DNA of 64,000 nucleotides from the NCBI RefSeq assembly GCF_001428245.1, contig NZ_LMRV01000027.1, positions 47,487 to 111,486 on the forward strand, written 5' to 3'. Numbering within the stretch: position 1 is the stretch's first letter; every line of letters begins with the position of its first letter. The stretch comes from Paenibacillus sp. Soil522. GTDB taxonomy: Bacteria; Bacillota; Bacilli; Paenibacillales; Paenibacillaceae. The position numbers and the translations under genes are program-made. This document shows, in pieces, positions 37,170 through 45,954 of this stretch. The notes beneath the pieces were generated by a model. That model ran no database searches, was not told the origin of the DNA, and saw only the letters and a list, made by a program, of their open reading frames with translations.

Positions 37170-37415
37170 ATGGTCGAACGGGTATTTATCTTAGTGATTG
37201 CTTTCGGCAGCATGCTGCTCTATGACGGGTTTAAATTAAAAAATAAAATCAGCAAGAGAGAGAAAACCGTCTATGGTATCCTCCTGATCTTCTGCTTGTA
37301 TGCAGCTCTCGATTATATAGTGAATAAAAATTGGCTTGATTATTATGATGTAATCAAGTCTATTCTCGGGGGCACAGCGAAAAAAATCGATGATTTTTTA
37401 AATGTAAACAAATAA
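37170..37415 (+). CDS. Small membrane protein inside the germination operon
   Basis: 81 residues from ATG 37170 (GAGGGGG upstream; a TTG 6 bases earlier is less likely). Two hydrophobic segments (residues 5-20 and 36-50) are separated by a basic loop (KLKNKISKREK). Position between the C and B subunit genes resembles the small D-type subunits seen in some Bacillus germination operons, which modulate receptor activity; that role is inferred from position. Confidence 0.7.
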   Translation: MVERVFILVIAFGSMLLYDGFKLKNKISKREKTVYGILLIFCLYAALDYIVNKNWLDYYDVIKSILGGTAKKIDDFLNVNK

Positions 37416-37446
37416 TCGTACCGAAAGGGCAAAGGAGGGGAGCAGC

Positions 37447-38559
37447 ATCGACAAGCAAACCGTCAGCCATTTCCAAATGGGAGTGCTTTTTTTCGTGTTC
37501 ATGACCGGTTCTTCGATCATCAATATTCCGGGTCCGCTCATCGGTAAAGCGAATAACGGGGCATGGCTTTCGCTTTTGTTGTCAGGCGGGTTCGGCTTTC
37601 TTCTATTAAGCTGCATGCTGTTCCTGTATCGCCGCTTTCCCGATATGACCTACGTGGAATACAGCCGCAAATTAATCGGAACGCCGCTTACCGTTATCTT
37701 TTCCGTCTGCACCATGTCTCTTTTCATCCAAATGCAGGCGGGTATCGTTATAGATGTGAGCTTGTTCATGGTGAGCTCCATGCTGAGGGAAACACCGATG
37801 TACGTATTTTCTTTTCTTGTCTACGCCATTTCAGCTGCAACCGCCCGTGCCGGACTTGAGGTTATGGCGAGGATGTTTACACTGATCCTGATCCTGATTA
37901 CTTTTTTTATTATTGCTGTATTGCTGGTGGCGATTCCCGATTATGATCCGTCGAACCTACTTCCCGTTATGCCTAAAGGAATCAAACCGGTGCTTCATGG
38001 CGCTTATTTCTCTTTTGGATTTCCTTACGCCGAGGTTTTCCTCTTCTCGATGCTGTTTCCGTTTGTCAACAAAAGCTCTTCGCCTAAATTGTGTAAAATA
38101 ATGCTAATTACGCTTGGGCTCAATCTTTTTATATTGTGTTTATCCACGGTGTGCGCCATTATGGTTTTTGGAGCTTATGCAGGGGAGCGGCCATACGTGC
38201 TGTTTTCTTTGGCGCGGATTATCGAGTTCCAGGAAATTATTCAAAGGATGGAATCCATTATAGGCATGTCGCTCATTTTGGGCTCTTATATGAAAACAAC
38301 GATTACCTTGTATGTGTTTAGCTTATTTTTAAGTCAGCTATGCCGGTTTAAGGACAGTCGAATCTTAGTTATGCCGCTGGCATTATTAACCTTTCTTATC
38401 GGACTCGTTGCTTTTGACGGGGCTGCGGAGTGGGGGTTTATCGTGTCCGTCATACACCCGCTATGGACGTATGCCGCGTTTGTTGCTCCGCTGCTGCTGC
38501 TGACAGTGGTCGCATTGTTCAGAAAGCAAGAGCAGTCGAAGGAGGAAGGGATTTCATAA
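37447..38559 (+). CDS. Spore germination receptor subunit, GerB permease family, probable ATC start
   Basis: About 370 residues with some ten membrane segments, APC-type permease fold. The first ATG in frame (37477) has no ribosome site and would remove a conserved-looking start (DKQTVSHFQMG). A near-perfect AAAGGAGGGG (37431-37440) lies 6 bases before an ATC codon at 37447, in frame, exactly where ATG would be expected, so initiation at ATC, or an ATG-to-ATC mutation, is likely. It should bind germinant and transport or signal across the spore inner membrane with the GerA- and GerC-type subunits. Confidence 0.85.
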   Translation: MDKQTVSHFQMGVLFFVFMTGSSIINIPGPLIGKANNGAWLSLLLSGGFGFLLLSCMLFLYRRFPDMTYVEYSRKLIGTPLTVIFSVCTMSLFIQMQAGIVIDVSLFMVSSMLRETPMYVFSFLVYAISAATARAGLEVMARMFTLILILITFFIIAVLLVAIPDYDPSNLLPVMPKGIKPVLHGAYFSFGFPYAEVFLFSMLFPFVNKSSSPKLCKIMLITLGLNLFILCLSTVCAIMVFGAYAGERPYVLFSLARIIEFQEIIQRMESIIGMSLILGSYMKTTITLYVFSLFLSQLCRFKDSRILVMPLALLTFLIGLVAFDGAAEWGFIVSVIHPLWTYAAFVAPLLLLTVVALFRKQEQSKEEGIS

Positions 38560-38602
38560 TCCTGCTTCCCCTTATATGGAGCATATTGACTTCCGTTATT
38601 GC

Positions 38603-39172
38603 TCAGGATAAGGGAAACTCGCCGATAACCTCATACATCGGTGAAGCATTCATATGGGTACGCATGAGCACGAAGCGATCGGCCTCCCATTCGAATAAGG
38701 CGGGAGCGGAGACAGTCGCTTCAGGAGGCATTTCGCCGCTTCCGGCAAATCCTCTAGCTAGTGTGATATGCGGTGCATATGGGCGATCCTCCGGCTCGAA
38801 TCCAATCGAACGTGTAGCTTTTATGACCTCCCGATGGAGAGAAGCTAACCGCTCAAGGTCTCCGTTAACGGCAGCCCAAAGGACGCGGGGTGCTTTCGGC
38901 GGGCCGAAGGTGCCTGCCCCGTTCAATGCCAGAGAAAGAGGCGCCGCTTTCGCTTCCCGCAGAACGGCCTGCAGCGCTTCTTGCTTTGCTGCCGGCGTTT
39001 CGCCCAGAAACTGCAGCGTAATATGGTAATCACGCGGATGGGACCATTTTCGAAAAGGAAGCTTTTCTTTATGGGCGCGCGTCCAGACTTCCAGCTTCCT
39101 CGAAATATGCTCCGGTACCGGAATGGCGACGAACAAGCGCTGTGTGTGCTCTTTCGAAATAGTTTGCTCCAT
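38603..39172 (-). CDS. thpR: RNA 2',3'-cyclic phosphodiesterase (LigT/ThpR)
   Basis: 189 residues of the 2H phosphoesterase fold. Both HxTL motifs are present: HITL at His50 and HITL at His135, the two catalytic histidines. These enzymes open 2',3'-cyclic phosphate ends of RNA and were first seen as 2'-5' RNA ligases. Cytosolic, single gene, convergent with the germination operon. Confidence 0.93.
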   Translation of the reverse strand: MEQTISKEHTQRLFVAIPVPEHISRKLEVWTRAHKEKLPFRKWSHPRDYHITLQFLGETPAAKQEALQAVLREAKAAPLSLALNGAGTFGPPKAPRVLWAAVNGDLERLASLHREVIKATRSIGFEPEDRPYAPHITLARGFAGSGEMPPEATVSAPALFEWEADRFVLMRTHMNASPMYEVIGEFPLS

Positions 39173-39263
39173 TTTAGATAACCCCTTTCTTTATTGAAGA
39201 ACCTAAAGCCCTCAATCACTTTCTCAGTATGTATCTATAGCAGCCTGAACATGCAATCCCCTT

Positions 39264-41048
39264 CTATGTAAACCAAATATCCCGAAAGCGGACCCAGCCC
39301 AGCGACTCGAGTGAAATGCCGCGAACGGAGTGGTGGAAAGCCGTCTTTAGATGCTTGCGGTAGAGGAACAGCAGGCTGTGCCGTTCTTTGAGCTCCGCTT
39401 CAATTTGCTTGAATATCGCTGCCCGGCGCTCCGTACCCGGCTCTGATAAAATAGCCCGAATGCTCTTCTCGAGTCTTTCATGCATTTCTGGCTGGGCATG
39501 CTGCTGCATGCTCTTGAACAGATCGATGAGACGAAGCTCGCGGTGCTCGTCCAGCATGACCGCAAATAGCAATAAGTCGGCTGACATGCGGGCCGTTCCT
39601 TTGAATTGCTCCGCATCGATGAGGCTGATCTCAAGCGGAACGCCCGACTTCGCGCATACCTGTTGAATGATCCGGGCATCAGCTGCGTATTGCGGAATCG
39701 TGGCAAGAACGAGTGATTCACCGTTGTAACCGGCGGCTAACAGCGCTTTTTTAATGGCATTAATTTCCCTCGAAGCCTCGGGTTGACCGCCATCAGAAGG
39801 TTCCGGCCAGAAGCTGTCCACGCCTTCAATAACATCCCCCGACAGCAGCTTCAGAAGCTCCGTCCGCTCGATGGCGTGGTCAATCGCCGCTCGTATGGCG
39901 GGGTTTGCCAGCAAACCTTCCTTCTGTTCATTTACCGTAATAAACTTGCAGGTCATGCCCGACTGCCGTACCTGCTGCCACCGTTCAGCTGCCGCATCCG
40001 ACAATCTCGCGTTGTGCATGACCTGAAACGATTGCAGCTCAGCGCTATTCTCACGCGTTGCCTCCTCTGCAATGGTCCACACCTCTACCCGATCGAGAAA
40101 GGCCCTTCCTTGAAAATAAGCGGCAAAAGCCTCCAAAATCCAAACACCCTGCTCGTTTCCAGCAAATCGGAAGGGACCGGTGCCGATCGGCTTCCCGCCG
40201 AATTTCGCTCCTGCCGCTGTGCAAGCATCTTGGGGGACGACCGATGCGCGATTGGTCGACAAGAAGGCGAGAAATGCTTCATTGCGTTCGGCCAATTGAA
40301 TGCGTATGGTCGTATCGTCCGGCGTGTCCATAGAGACGATACCGGAGTAGACCCAGCTGTAAAGCCCAAGCGGCGCCAAAAGCTTGAGCCGCTCAAGTGA
40401 ATATTTGACGTCAGACGAATCAAGCTCGCGGCCATGATGGAACAGCACTCCTTTGCGCAAATAAAACGTCCATCGCGTCCGCGATTCATCGACCTCCCAC
40501 GCATGCGCAAGCTGCGGCAAAATTTGCTCGCCCTTCGGATCGATGCGGACAAGCCCGTCGAACAGCTGGTTGACGAGATGGGACTCGCCCGTATAATGGA
40601 TAGCTGCCGGATCTAGCGAATAGATCGTTTGCGAGAGGGGAAAGCGCAAAATATCGGTGCGCCGCTTGCCCTGCACCTCGGAATGAAAGCCGAATTGACC
40701 GGACAGCCAATCCTGAAACTGATCGCGCAGCTTGGGCGACTCCTCTACCTGCTGCAGAAGCTCGAGCGCCGCATGCAGATCCTGCTTTTGCATCATTTCC
40801 TGTGCTTCCTGCAGCGCGACCTGCTCCTTGCTTACGAGGAAGGAGAGCGACGAGCGGTTGCCCCGTCCCCTCTTAGGCTCCCAGGTCAGCCATTCCTCCT
40901 GCTGCATCCGCTTCAATAGAAGCACCATATTTCGATGTGTGCAATCGAGCAAATTTGCAAGCTCCTGCGTTGTTACTTCAAAGGAGACATTCTCTTGAAT
41001 GCCCGGATAAGATCGTCTAAGCGCTAAGTAATGCCGACGTATTTTCAT
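39264..41048 (-). CDS. SgrR-type regulator with solute-binding domain
   Basis: 594 residues. Residues 1-115 are an SgrR-like winged-helix DNA-binding domain (TTQELANLLDCTHRNMVLLLKRMQ); the rest is a family-5 (oligopeptide/nickel type) extracellular-type binding fold without a signal peptide (LVNQLFDGLVRID, WTFYLRKGVLFHHG, GTGPFRF). In such one-component regulators the binding domain senses a cytosolic ligand, such as a sugar phosphate or peptide. Divergent from the DUF4173 gene, which it may control. No ABC transporter is adjacent. Confidence 0.87.
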   Translation of the reverse strand: MKIRRHYLALRRSYPGIQENVSFEVTTQELANLLDCTHRNMVLLLKRMQQEEWLTWEPKRGRGNRSSLSFLVSKEQVALQEAQEMMQKQDLHAALELLQQVEESPKLRDQFQDWLSGQFGFHSEVQGKRRTDILRFPLSQTIYSLDPAAIHYTGESHLVNQLFDGLVRIDPKGEQILPQLAHAWEVDESRTRWTFYLRKGVLFHHGRELDSSDVKYSLERLKLLAPLGLYSWVYSGIVSMDTPDDTTIRIQLAERNEAFLAFLSTNRASVVPQDACTAAGAKFGGKPIGTGPFRFAGNEQGVWILEAFAAYFQGRAFLDRVEVWTIAEEATRENSAELQSFQVMHNARLSDAAAERWQQVRQSGMTCKFITVNEQKEGLLANPAIRAAIDHAIERTELLKLLSGDVIEGVDSFWPEPSDGGQPEASREINAIKKALLAAGYNGESLVLATIPQYAADARIIQQVCAKSGVPLEISLIDAEQFKGTARMSADLLLFAVMLDEHRELRLIDLFKSMQQHAQPEMHERLEKSIRAILSEPGTERRAAIFKQIEAELKERHSLLFLYRKHLKTAFHHSVRGISLESLGWVRFRDIWFT

Positions 41049-41176
41049 GCAAATTACTCCCGCCTTAAAATATGAAGTTTTCCAGTTATAACTTACACTT
41101 TTTGTTCTTGTTTTCTAGGTTACAATAAAAGGAGGAAATTAACAAATTGTATGCTGAGATGGGTGGAGTGAGCGAC

Positions 41177-42679
41177 ATGAGAGATCCGGCGCCATGGCAA
41201 AAAAGGTACGAAAGAATGCTTCTTCTTGCCCTTTTGTTCGGTCTAGTAAGTCAATATTTGTTTGTCGGAGCGCCGTCAGGCATTTCGGTTTTAGTGTTCA
41301 TTGCTGCATTTTATGGCTTGTTCTTCTATTCCATTAAAGGGAGAATGGGCGGATTCGAGAAATGGCAGGGGCAGGCAAGCTCGGGCTGGCTGCTGTTCAT
41401 TCCGATTTTTTTGCTGACCCTGACCTATGCTCTCTATGCGAACAGCTTGTTCCGGCAGCTGAATATGTTTGCATTATTCGCGCTAATCGTATCTCAGACG
41501 GCGCTTATGACCAGCAGCAGTACAAAACCGTGGTATCGGGGCATTTTTTATACAGAGCTTTTATTTCTGGCGCTAATAAAGCCTTTTGCGTTCATCGGCG
41601 TGCCATTCACCTTGTTTAACGACCGCTTAAAAGGGAAGGATAGTCCGAGTTCTGGGAGGAGCAAGCTTGCAAAAGTATTGCTGGGCTTGTTGCTCTCGGC
41701 GCCTATTCTGATCGTTGTGATCGCCTTGCTGGCGTCAGCTGATGAAATATTTCTGTCGTGGATGATTGAAATTCCAGACGCATTAGAACGTTTCTCCTTA
41801 GGAGACGGCATTTGGCGGTTAATTGTAGCGGCGTTTTTTGCCCTGTATGCCTTCTGCTACATATGGGGCCTGCTTTTCAGTAAATTAACGGATACGGTAA
41901 GCGGTCCGGCGGCCGATTCGCAGGAGGCCGTATTGAAGCAAAGCAGGCGGTTGGAAATCGATCCGATTACGGCAGGCACGCTGCTTATTAGCATCAATCT
42001 CGTTTACGTGCTGTTCGTCTTTATTCAGTTCTCGTATTTATTCGGAGCGGCAAACGGTCTGCTCCCTGAAGGAGCGGCTTATGCCGATTATGCGCGCAGA
42101 GGCTTCGCCGAATTGGTCTTGGTCGCGTTGATCAACGTCGGTCTGCTCATGTGCGGCTTGCATTTGATCCGGAGGACGGGCGCAGCGGCGGAGTGGGTCC
42201 GCAAGCTGTCGCTATCCGTACTCATTGGCTGTACCCTCGTGATGATGGTATCGGCGTTTAGCCGCCTGTCGCTGTACGAGGAGGCTTACGGCTTCTCGCA
42301 AACGAGATTATTGGTGCACGGGTTTATGCTGTACTTGGGCGTGCTGCTCGCGATTGCAATGCTTCGCATTTGGAGAGAGCATTTCTCAATGGGCAAAGCT
42401 TATATATGCGTGTCCATCATTGCCTTTGTCGCGATGAACTATGTTAATTTGGATGCGCGCATCGCTGCCAAAAACATCGACCGCTTCGAGCGGACCGGAA
42501 TTATTGATATCGCCTATTTAGGGACGCTATCGACGGATGCTGCGCCAGAGCTGCTGAAACTGCAAGCGAAGCATCCTCATTTGGAAGGGATAAACGAGGT
42601 GATCGTCCATTTGCAGGAGCAGGCGCGCTCGCATAATAAGTGGCAATCGTGGAGCTTATCGAAGCAAAGGGCGAAGTGA
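41177..42679 (+). CDS. DUF4173/DUF4153 multi-spanning membrane protein
   Basis: 500 residues from ATG 41177 (GGTGGAG upstream); an earlier start at 41147 lacks a site. About 12 hydrophobic segments, with the family pattern around FTLFNDRLKGK, then DPITAGTLLISINLVYVLF and GFAELVLVALINV, ending in a cytosolic tail with VNLDARIAAKNIDRF. Function of the family is unknown. Followed by a broken metallophosphoesterase gene. Confidence 0.82.
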   Translation: MRDPAPWQKRYERMLLLALLFGLVSQYLFVGAPSGISVLVFIAAFYGLFFYSIKGRMGGFEKWQGQASSGWLLFIPIFLLTLTYALYANSLFRQLNMFALFALIVSQTALMTSSSTKPWYRGIFYTELLFLALIKPFAFIGVPFTLFNDRLKGKDSPSSGRSKLAKVLLGLLLSAPILIVVIALLASADEIFLSWMIEIPDALERFSLGDGIWRLIVAAFFALYAFCYIWGLLFSKLTDTVSGPAADSQEAVLKQSRRLEIDPITAGTLLISINLVYVLFVFIQFSYLFGAANGLLPEGAAYADYARRGFAELVLVALINVGLLMCGLHLIRRTGAAAEWVRKLSLSVLIGCTLVMMVSAFSRLSLYEEAYGFSQTRLLVHGFMLYLGVLLAIAMLRIWREHFSMGKAYICVSIIAFVAMNYVNLDARIAAKNIDRFERTGIIDIAYLGTLSTDAAPELLKLQAKHPHLEGINEVIVHLQEQARSHNKWQSWSLSKQRAK

Positions 42680-42744
42680 CAGGCATGAAGAGGGAGATCC
42701 GTTACGCCGAAAGTAGCCTATGAGAAGTAAGGAGTTTTGTTGTT

Positions 42745-43201
42745 ATGCGTTTGACAAAAAAACGTTTGCTGGTTATGTTGCCTTTGATTATTTTAGCTGT
42801 GATCGCCTTCCTCTATTATGAGAACAACGCTATCGGCATCACGAAGTATAGGCTGAGCTCCGATAAGCTGCCGGAGGGGATTGAATCGTACCGCATCGTT
42901 CATCTAACGGATTTGCACAGCAAATCCTTTGGCAAGGAGCAGAGTACGATTACCCGCAAGGTGAAAAAGCTGAGCCCCGACCTTATCGTGATGACGGGCG
43001 ATCTGGTTGACAGTAAAAGGTACAACGCGGAGATAAGCCTCACGCTGATGCGCAGGATGACTGAATTAGCGCCCGTTTATTATGTAACTGGAAATCATGA
43101 ATGGGGATCGAGGTTTCCTTCGCTCGAGAAAGGGCTGAAGGAGCAAAATCGATTTGACCTTTTCCTGTCATGCGCATGGCGGACAGGTTCCTTTTGAATA
43201 A
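42745..43201 (+). pseudogene. YkuE-type metallophosphoesterase, middle deleted and frame shifted
   Basis: The first ~135 residues are a normal start: membrane anchor, then HLTDLHSKSFG, MTGDLVDS and VTGNHEWG, three of the metal-site motifs. The frame then jumps from KEQN directly to RFDLFLS, which belongs near the end of the family, so roughly 100-130 residues are missing. After that the frame is off by one: the remnant H-A-H-G-G-Q metal motif is readable in the +1 frame (43169-43186) and ends at TAA 43199. The product as read (150 residues) lacks key ligands and should be inactive. Confidence 0.82.
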
Positions 43202-43257
43202 TTAAGGTATTTTGATTAAAATGTTATCTATAAGCTTTCAATGAAAGGAGATATGAA

Positions 43258-43734
43258 ATGAAGAAAAAAGTACCGGTCAAATTAGAGGATCTAATAAATG
43301 AGGTGGAAATTCAAATGGATGAGACCTTTACATTTATAAACACACAGTCAGGAGAAGTTATAACACTATCGAGGGAAGAGATGAGAGCGGCAGAAGATGA
43401 GGAGCCGCTTGAAAAATATCCGGATTGGCAAAGAGAGAACATCGAAAAAGCAGTAAAAATTATAGAGGATGAAAACGAGGAGTATCTCAATTTCACACTA
43501 AGAAACGAGTTCCATGAGTATGAAATTATAGAAGAATTTATCGGAACATTAAGCGAAGGAGAGGTTCAAGAAGAATTGTCCGAAGCTATTCAAGGAAGAG
43601 GGGCATTTAGAAGATTTAAAGATGGGATCAGAGAACATGACGTTGAAAAACAATGGTATGAATTCAAAGAAAAAAAGGTAAAGGAATTAGTTATTGAATG
43701 GTGTGAAGAGAAGGGGCTTGTAATAGAGGAATGA
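43258..43734 (+). CDS. UPF0158 family protein
   Basis: 158 residues, very acidic, with the family pattern SREEMRAAEDEEPLEKYPDWQ, NEFHEYEIIEEF and AIQGRGAFRRFKDG...WYEFKE, ending IEWCEEKGL. Function unknown. The coding region is clearly richer in A and T than its neighbours, which may reflect recent arrival. AAAGGAG precedes the ATG. Single gene with its own terminator 100 bases further. Confidence 0.85.
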   Translation: MKKKVPVKLEDLINEVEIQMDETFTFINTQSGEVITLSREEMRAAEDEEPLEKYPDWQRENIEKAVKIIEDENEEYLNFTLRNEFHEYEIIEEFIGTLSEGEVQEELSEAIQGRGAFRRFKDGIREHDVEKQWYEFKEKKVKELVIEWCEEKGLVIEE

Positions 43735-43832
43735 AGTAAGTAGTACTAAATATTAGAAGTGAATTGAGTGGAAAAACGGAAAGGAAGGAATATTTAATTA
43801 CGCTTCATTCTAATTGGACATGCAAAACACAA

Positions 43833-43868
43833 AAAGAGACCCACAGCATTCGGTGCTGTGGGTCTTCA
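43833..43868 (+). terminator. Strong terminator after the UPF0158 gene
   Basis: GACCCACAGCA (43838-43848) pairs perfectly with TGCTGTGGGTC (43854-43864), preceded by an A run and followed by T/A-rich sequence. Confidence 0.88.
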
Positions 43869-44071
43869 ATATATATATTACAAAAGGGGGTTGTTTTTAT
43901 TATAGGCTGCTTTCATTAAAACGAGATGAAAATTAGATTTCAAGATGATTACAAATGATGGGAAAAGCCGTTAGTATTCGCATTTGCGCTCCCAACCCTC
44001 GTCATATCGGGGAGAAGCGTTGAATAGACTTGTTAAAAGGTACTTGTCCAGAGAGGGTGGGAATTAACGAT

Positions 44072-45226
44072 ATGAGCCAAACACAACCGAGTGCTGCGGT
44101 ATTGGGCATAGGCACAGCAGTGCCGCCATATTTGATAGATCAAGCCGATACGGCGCGAAGACTAGTTGATGCGTTAAGCGACAAGCCCGATTCCGCCCGC
44201 TGGGGGAGAAGGATCTTCAAGCAATGCGGTGTGGAAAGCCGTTATACATGTGAGCCGAATCTGCTTGCGGAAGCGGCGGAATGCCGCTACTTTTCGAGCG
44301 CCTCAGCCGAGGATGCGCCTTCGACGGCGGAGCGCATGGGTGTCTATAAGCGGGAATCGGTTCCGCTCGGACTGCGTGCGGCGAGACAAGCACTGGCGGA
44401 CGGAGATGTCGAGCCTGCTGCGGTTACGCATCTCATAACGGTAAGCTGCACCGGACAGTTTCTGCCTGGAATGGATGCCGTTATTGTGCAGCAGTTAGGA
44501 CTGGCATCTACCGTAACCCGCATTCCGCTTAATTTTCTAGGCTGCGCCGCGGGCCTTAAGGCGGTCGGTATATCGCGTCAAATCGTAGGGAATGATCATG
44601 CTGCCCATGTATTAATCGTGTGCGTGGAGCTGTGCACGCTGCATATTCAGCCTTCAGGCGACAGGGAATCGTTATTCGCCGCTTCGTTCTTCGGAGACGG
44701 GGCGTCTGCCTGCGTGATTGGCGCGGCAAAGCCTCATCACAAGCCTATTTTTCTGCTCGGACAGGAGCGCTCCGTCCTTCTGCCTGATTGTGCCGGGGAG
44801 ATGGTGTGGGAGGTAGGCAATCATGGCTTCGACCTGTACCTTTCCCCGCAAATTCCAAAGCTGATCGGTGAATTCATTCCCGCAGAGGTGGAACGCTTGT
44901 GCGGTAAGGAAGAGCTCGAGCTATGGGCGATCCATCCGGGAGGCAAGGGCATCATCGATATTTTGCAAAATAAGTTTGAGCTTACCGATGAGCAAACGGC
45001 GCATAGCCTGGGGATTCTTCGCGATTATGGCAATGTATCCTCAGCTACGATCCTTTTTGTGCTGAGCGCGATGAGGAAGCATCTTCAGGAGACCGGCTCG
45101 GAACCGGTCAGCGGAATCGCGTTGGCATTCGGGCCCGGCCTTACGGCCGAGATGATCAAGATTGCTTATGTACCGGCAGCTATAACGCAGGAGCTGGAGC
45201 AGACGGTGGATGGGACCTATGTCTAA
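44072..45226 (+). CDS. Type III polyketide synthase (chalcone/stilbene synthase family)
   Basis: 384 residues. The catalytic triad is visible: Cys158 (FLGCAAG), His288 (AIHPGGKG) and Asn321 (DYGNVSSATILFVL); the C-terminal ALAFGPGLTAEM loop is typical. It extends an acyl-CoA starter with malonyl-CoA to an alkylpyrone, alkylresorcinol or similar product. Start ATG 44072 is chosen because the protein family begins near here; GAGGGTGGG lies upstream. First of four overlapping or adjacent genes with a methyltransferase, FAD oxidoreductase and MMPL exporter, forming a biosynthetic cluster. Resembles BcsA/BpsA-type bacterial enzymes. Confidence 0.92.
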   Translation: MSQTQPSAAVLGIGTAVPPYLIDQADTARRLVDALSDKPDSARWGRRIFKQCGVESRYTCEPNLLAEAAECRYFSSASAEDAPSTAERMGVYKRESVPLGLRAARQALADGDVEPAAVTHLITVSCTGQFLPGMDAVIVQQLGLASTVTRIPLNFLGCAAGLKAVGISRQIVGNDHAAHVLIVCVELCTLHIQPSGDRESLFAASFFGDGASACVIGAAKPHHKPIFLLGQERSVLLPDCAGEMVWEVGNHGFDLYLSPQIPKLIGEFIPAEVERLCGKEELELWAIHPGGKGIIDILQNKFELTDEQTAHSLGILRDYGNVSSATILFVLSAMRKHLQETGSEPVSGIALAFGPGLTAEMIKIAYVPAAITQELEQTVDGTYV

Positions 45227-45953
45227 AAGCTTGCGCAATCGGGCTGTTGAGGCGGAATTAATGGATGATCTTTCAATTGGAGGGACTGAGCTTCGTGAAG
45301 CGCTGCGGCAGCTTCGCCTGCTAAACCGTATATTCGTTGCCGCAGCGCCGACGCTGCATGGGGTAAAGCGGCTTTGGGAGAATGCGGGGAAGCCGGGAAG
45401 CTTGTCCATTCTCGATATCGGAGCGGGCTCCGGCGATGTGAACGGTCAGCTGCTAAGGTGGGCGGACGAGCAGGGGATCGGGCTTGCCATTTGGCTGGTG
45501 GATGTTACTGAGGAAGCTTGCGAGGAAGCAAGGCTTATTTATCAAAATGAGCCAAGAGTACAGGTAAGGCGGGGCAATTTATTTGCCTTGCCTGAAGAAT
45601 GCGCAGACATCGTGACGGGAACGCAGTTCGTACATCATTTTGCCGAGGAGGAGCTGCCGCATGCAGTCGTAAGCATGCTGAAAGCGGCAAGGCTTGGGGT
45701 TGTGATCAATGACATCCATCGTCACTGGCTCGCTTGGGCTGCGGTGTGGCTGACGACCCGGATCATCTCGTCCAACCGGTATATTTTGCATGACGGCCCA
45801 CTGTCGGTGGCGAAAGGCTTTCGCGCGGACGATTGGAAGCGTCTCGGGCAAACGCTTGAACTCCCCGCAATGTATTGCAAATGGAGGCCATTGTTTCGGT
45901 ACGCTGTCGTGATAAGCAAGGCGCAGCAAAGTCTAATCGGCGGAGTTGAATAG
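45219..45953 (+). CDS. SAM-dependent methyltransferase of the type III PKS cluster
   Basis: 244 residues. Class I methyltransferase fold with the SAM-binding motif ILDIGAGSGDVNGQLL near residue 65 and the acidic VDVTEEACEEA after it. It overlaps the 3' end of the polyketide synthase gene by 8 bases, so translation is coupled. Most likely methylates an oxygen or carbon of the polyketide. ATG 45210 is a slightly earlier alternative. Confidence 0.88.
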   Translation: MSKSLRNRAVEAELMDDLSIGGTELREALRQLRLLNRIFVAAAPTLHGVKRLWENAGKPGSLSILDIGAGSGDVNGQLLRWADEQGIGLAIWLVDVTEEACEEARLIYQNEPRVQVRRGNLFALPEECADIVTGTQFVHHFAEEELPHAVVSMLKAARLGVVINDIHRHWLAWAAVWLTTRIISSNRYILHDGPLSVAKGFRADDWKRLGQTLELPAMYCKWRPLFRYAVVISKAQQSLIGGVE

Positions 45954-45954
45954 G

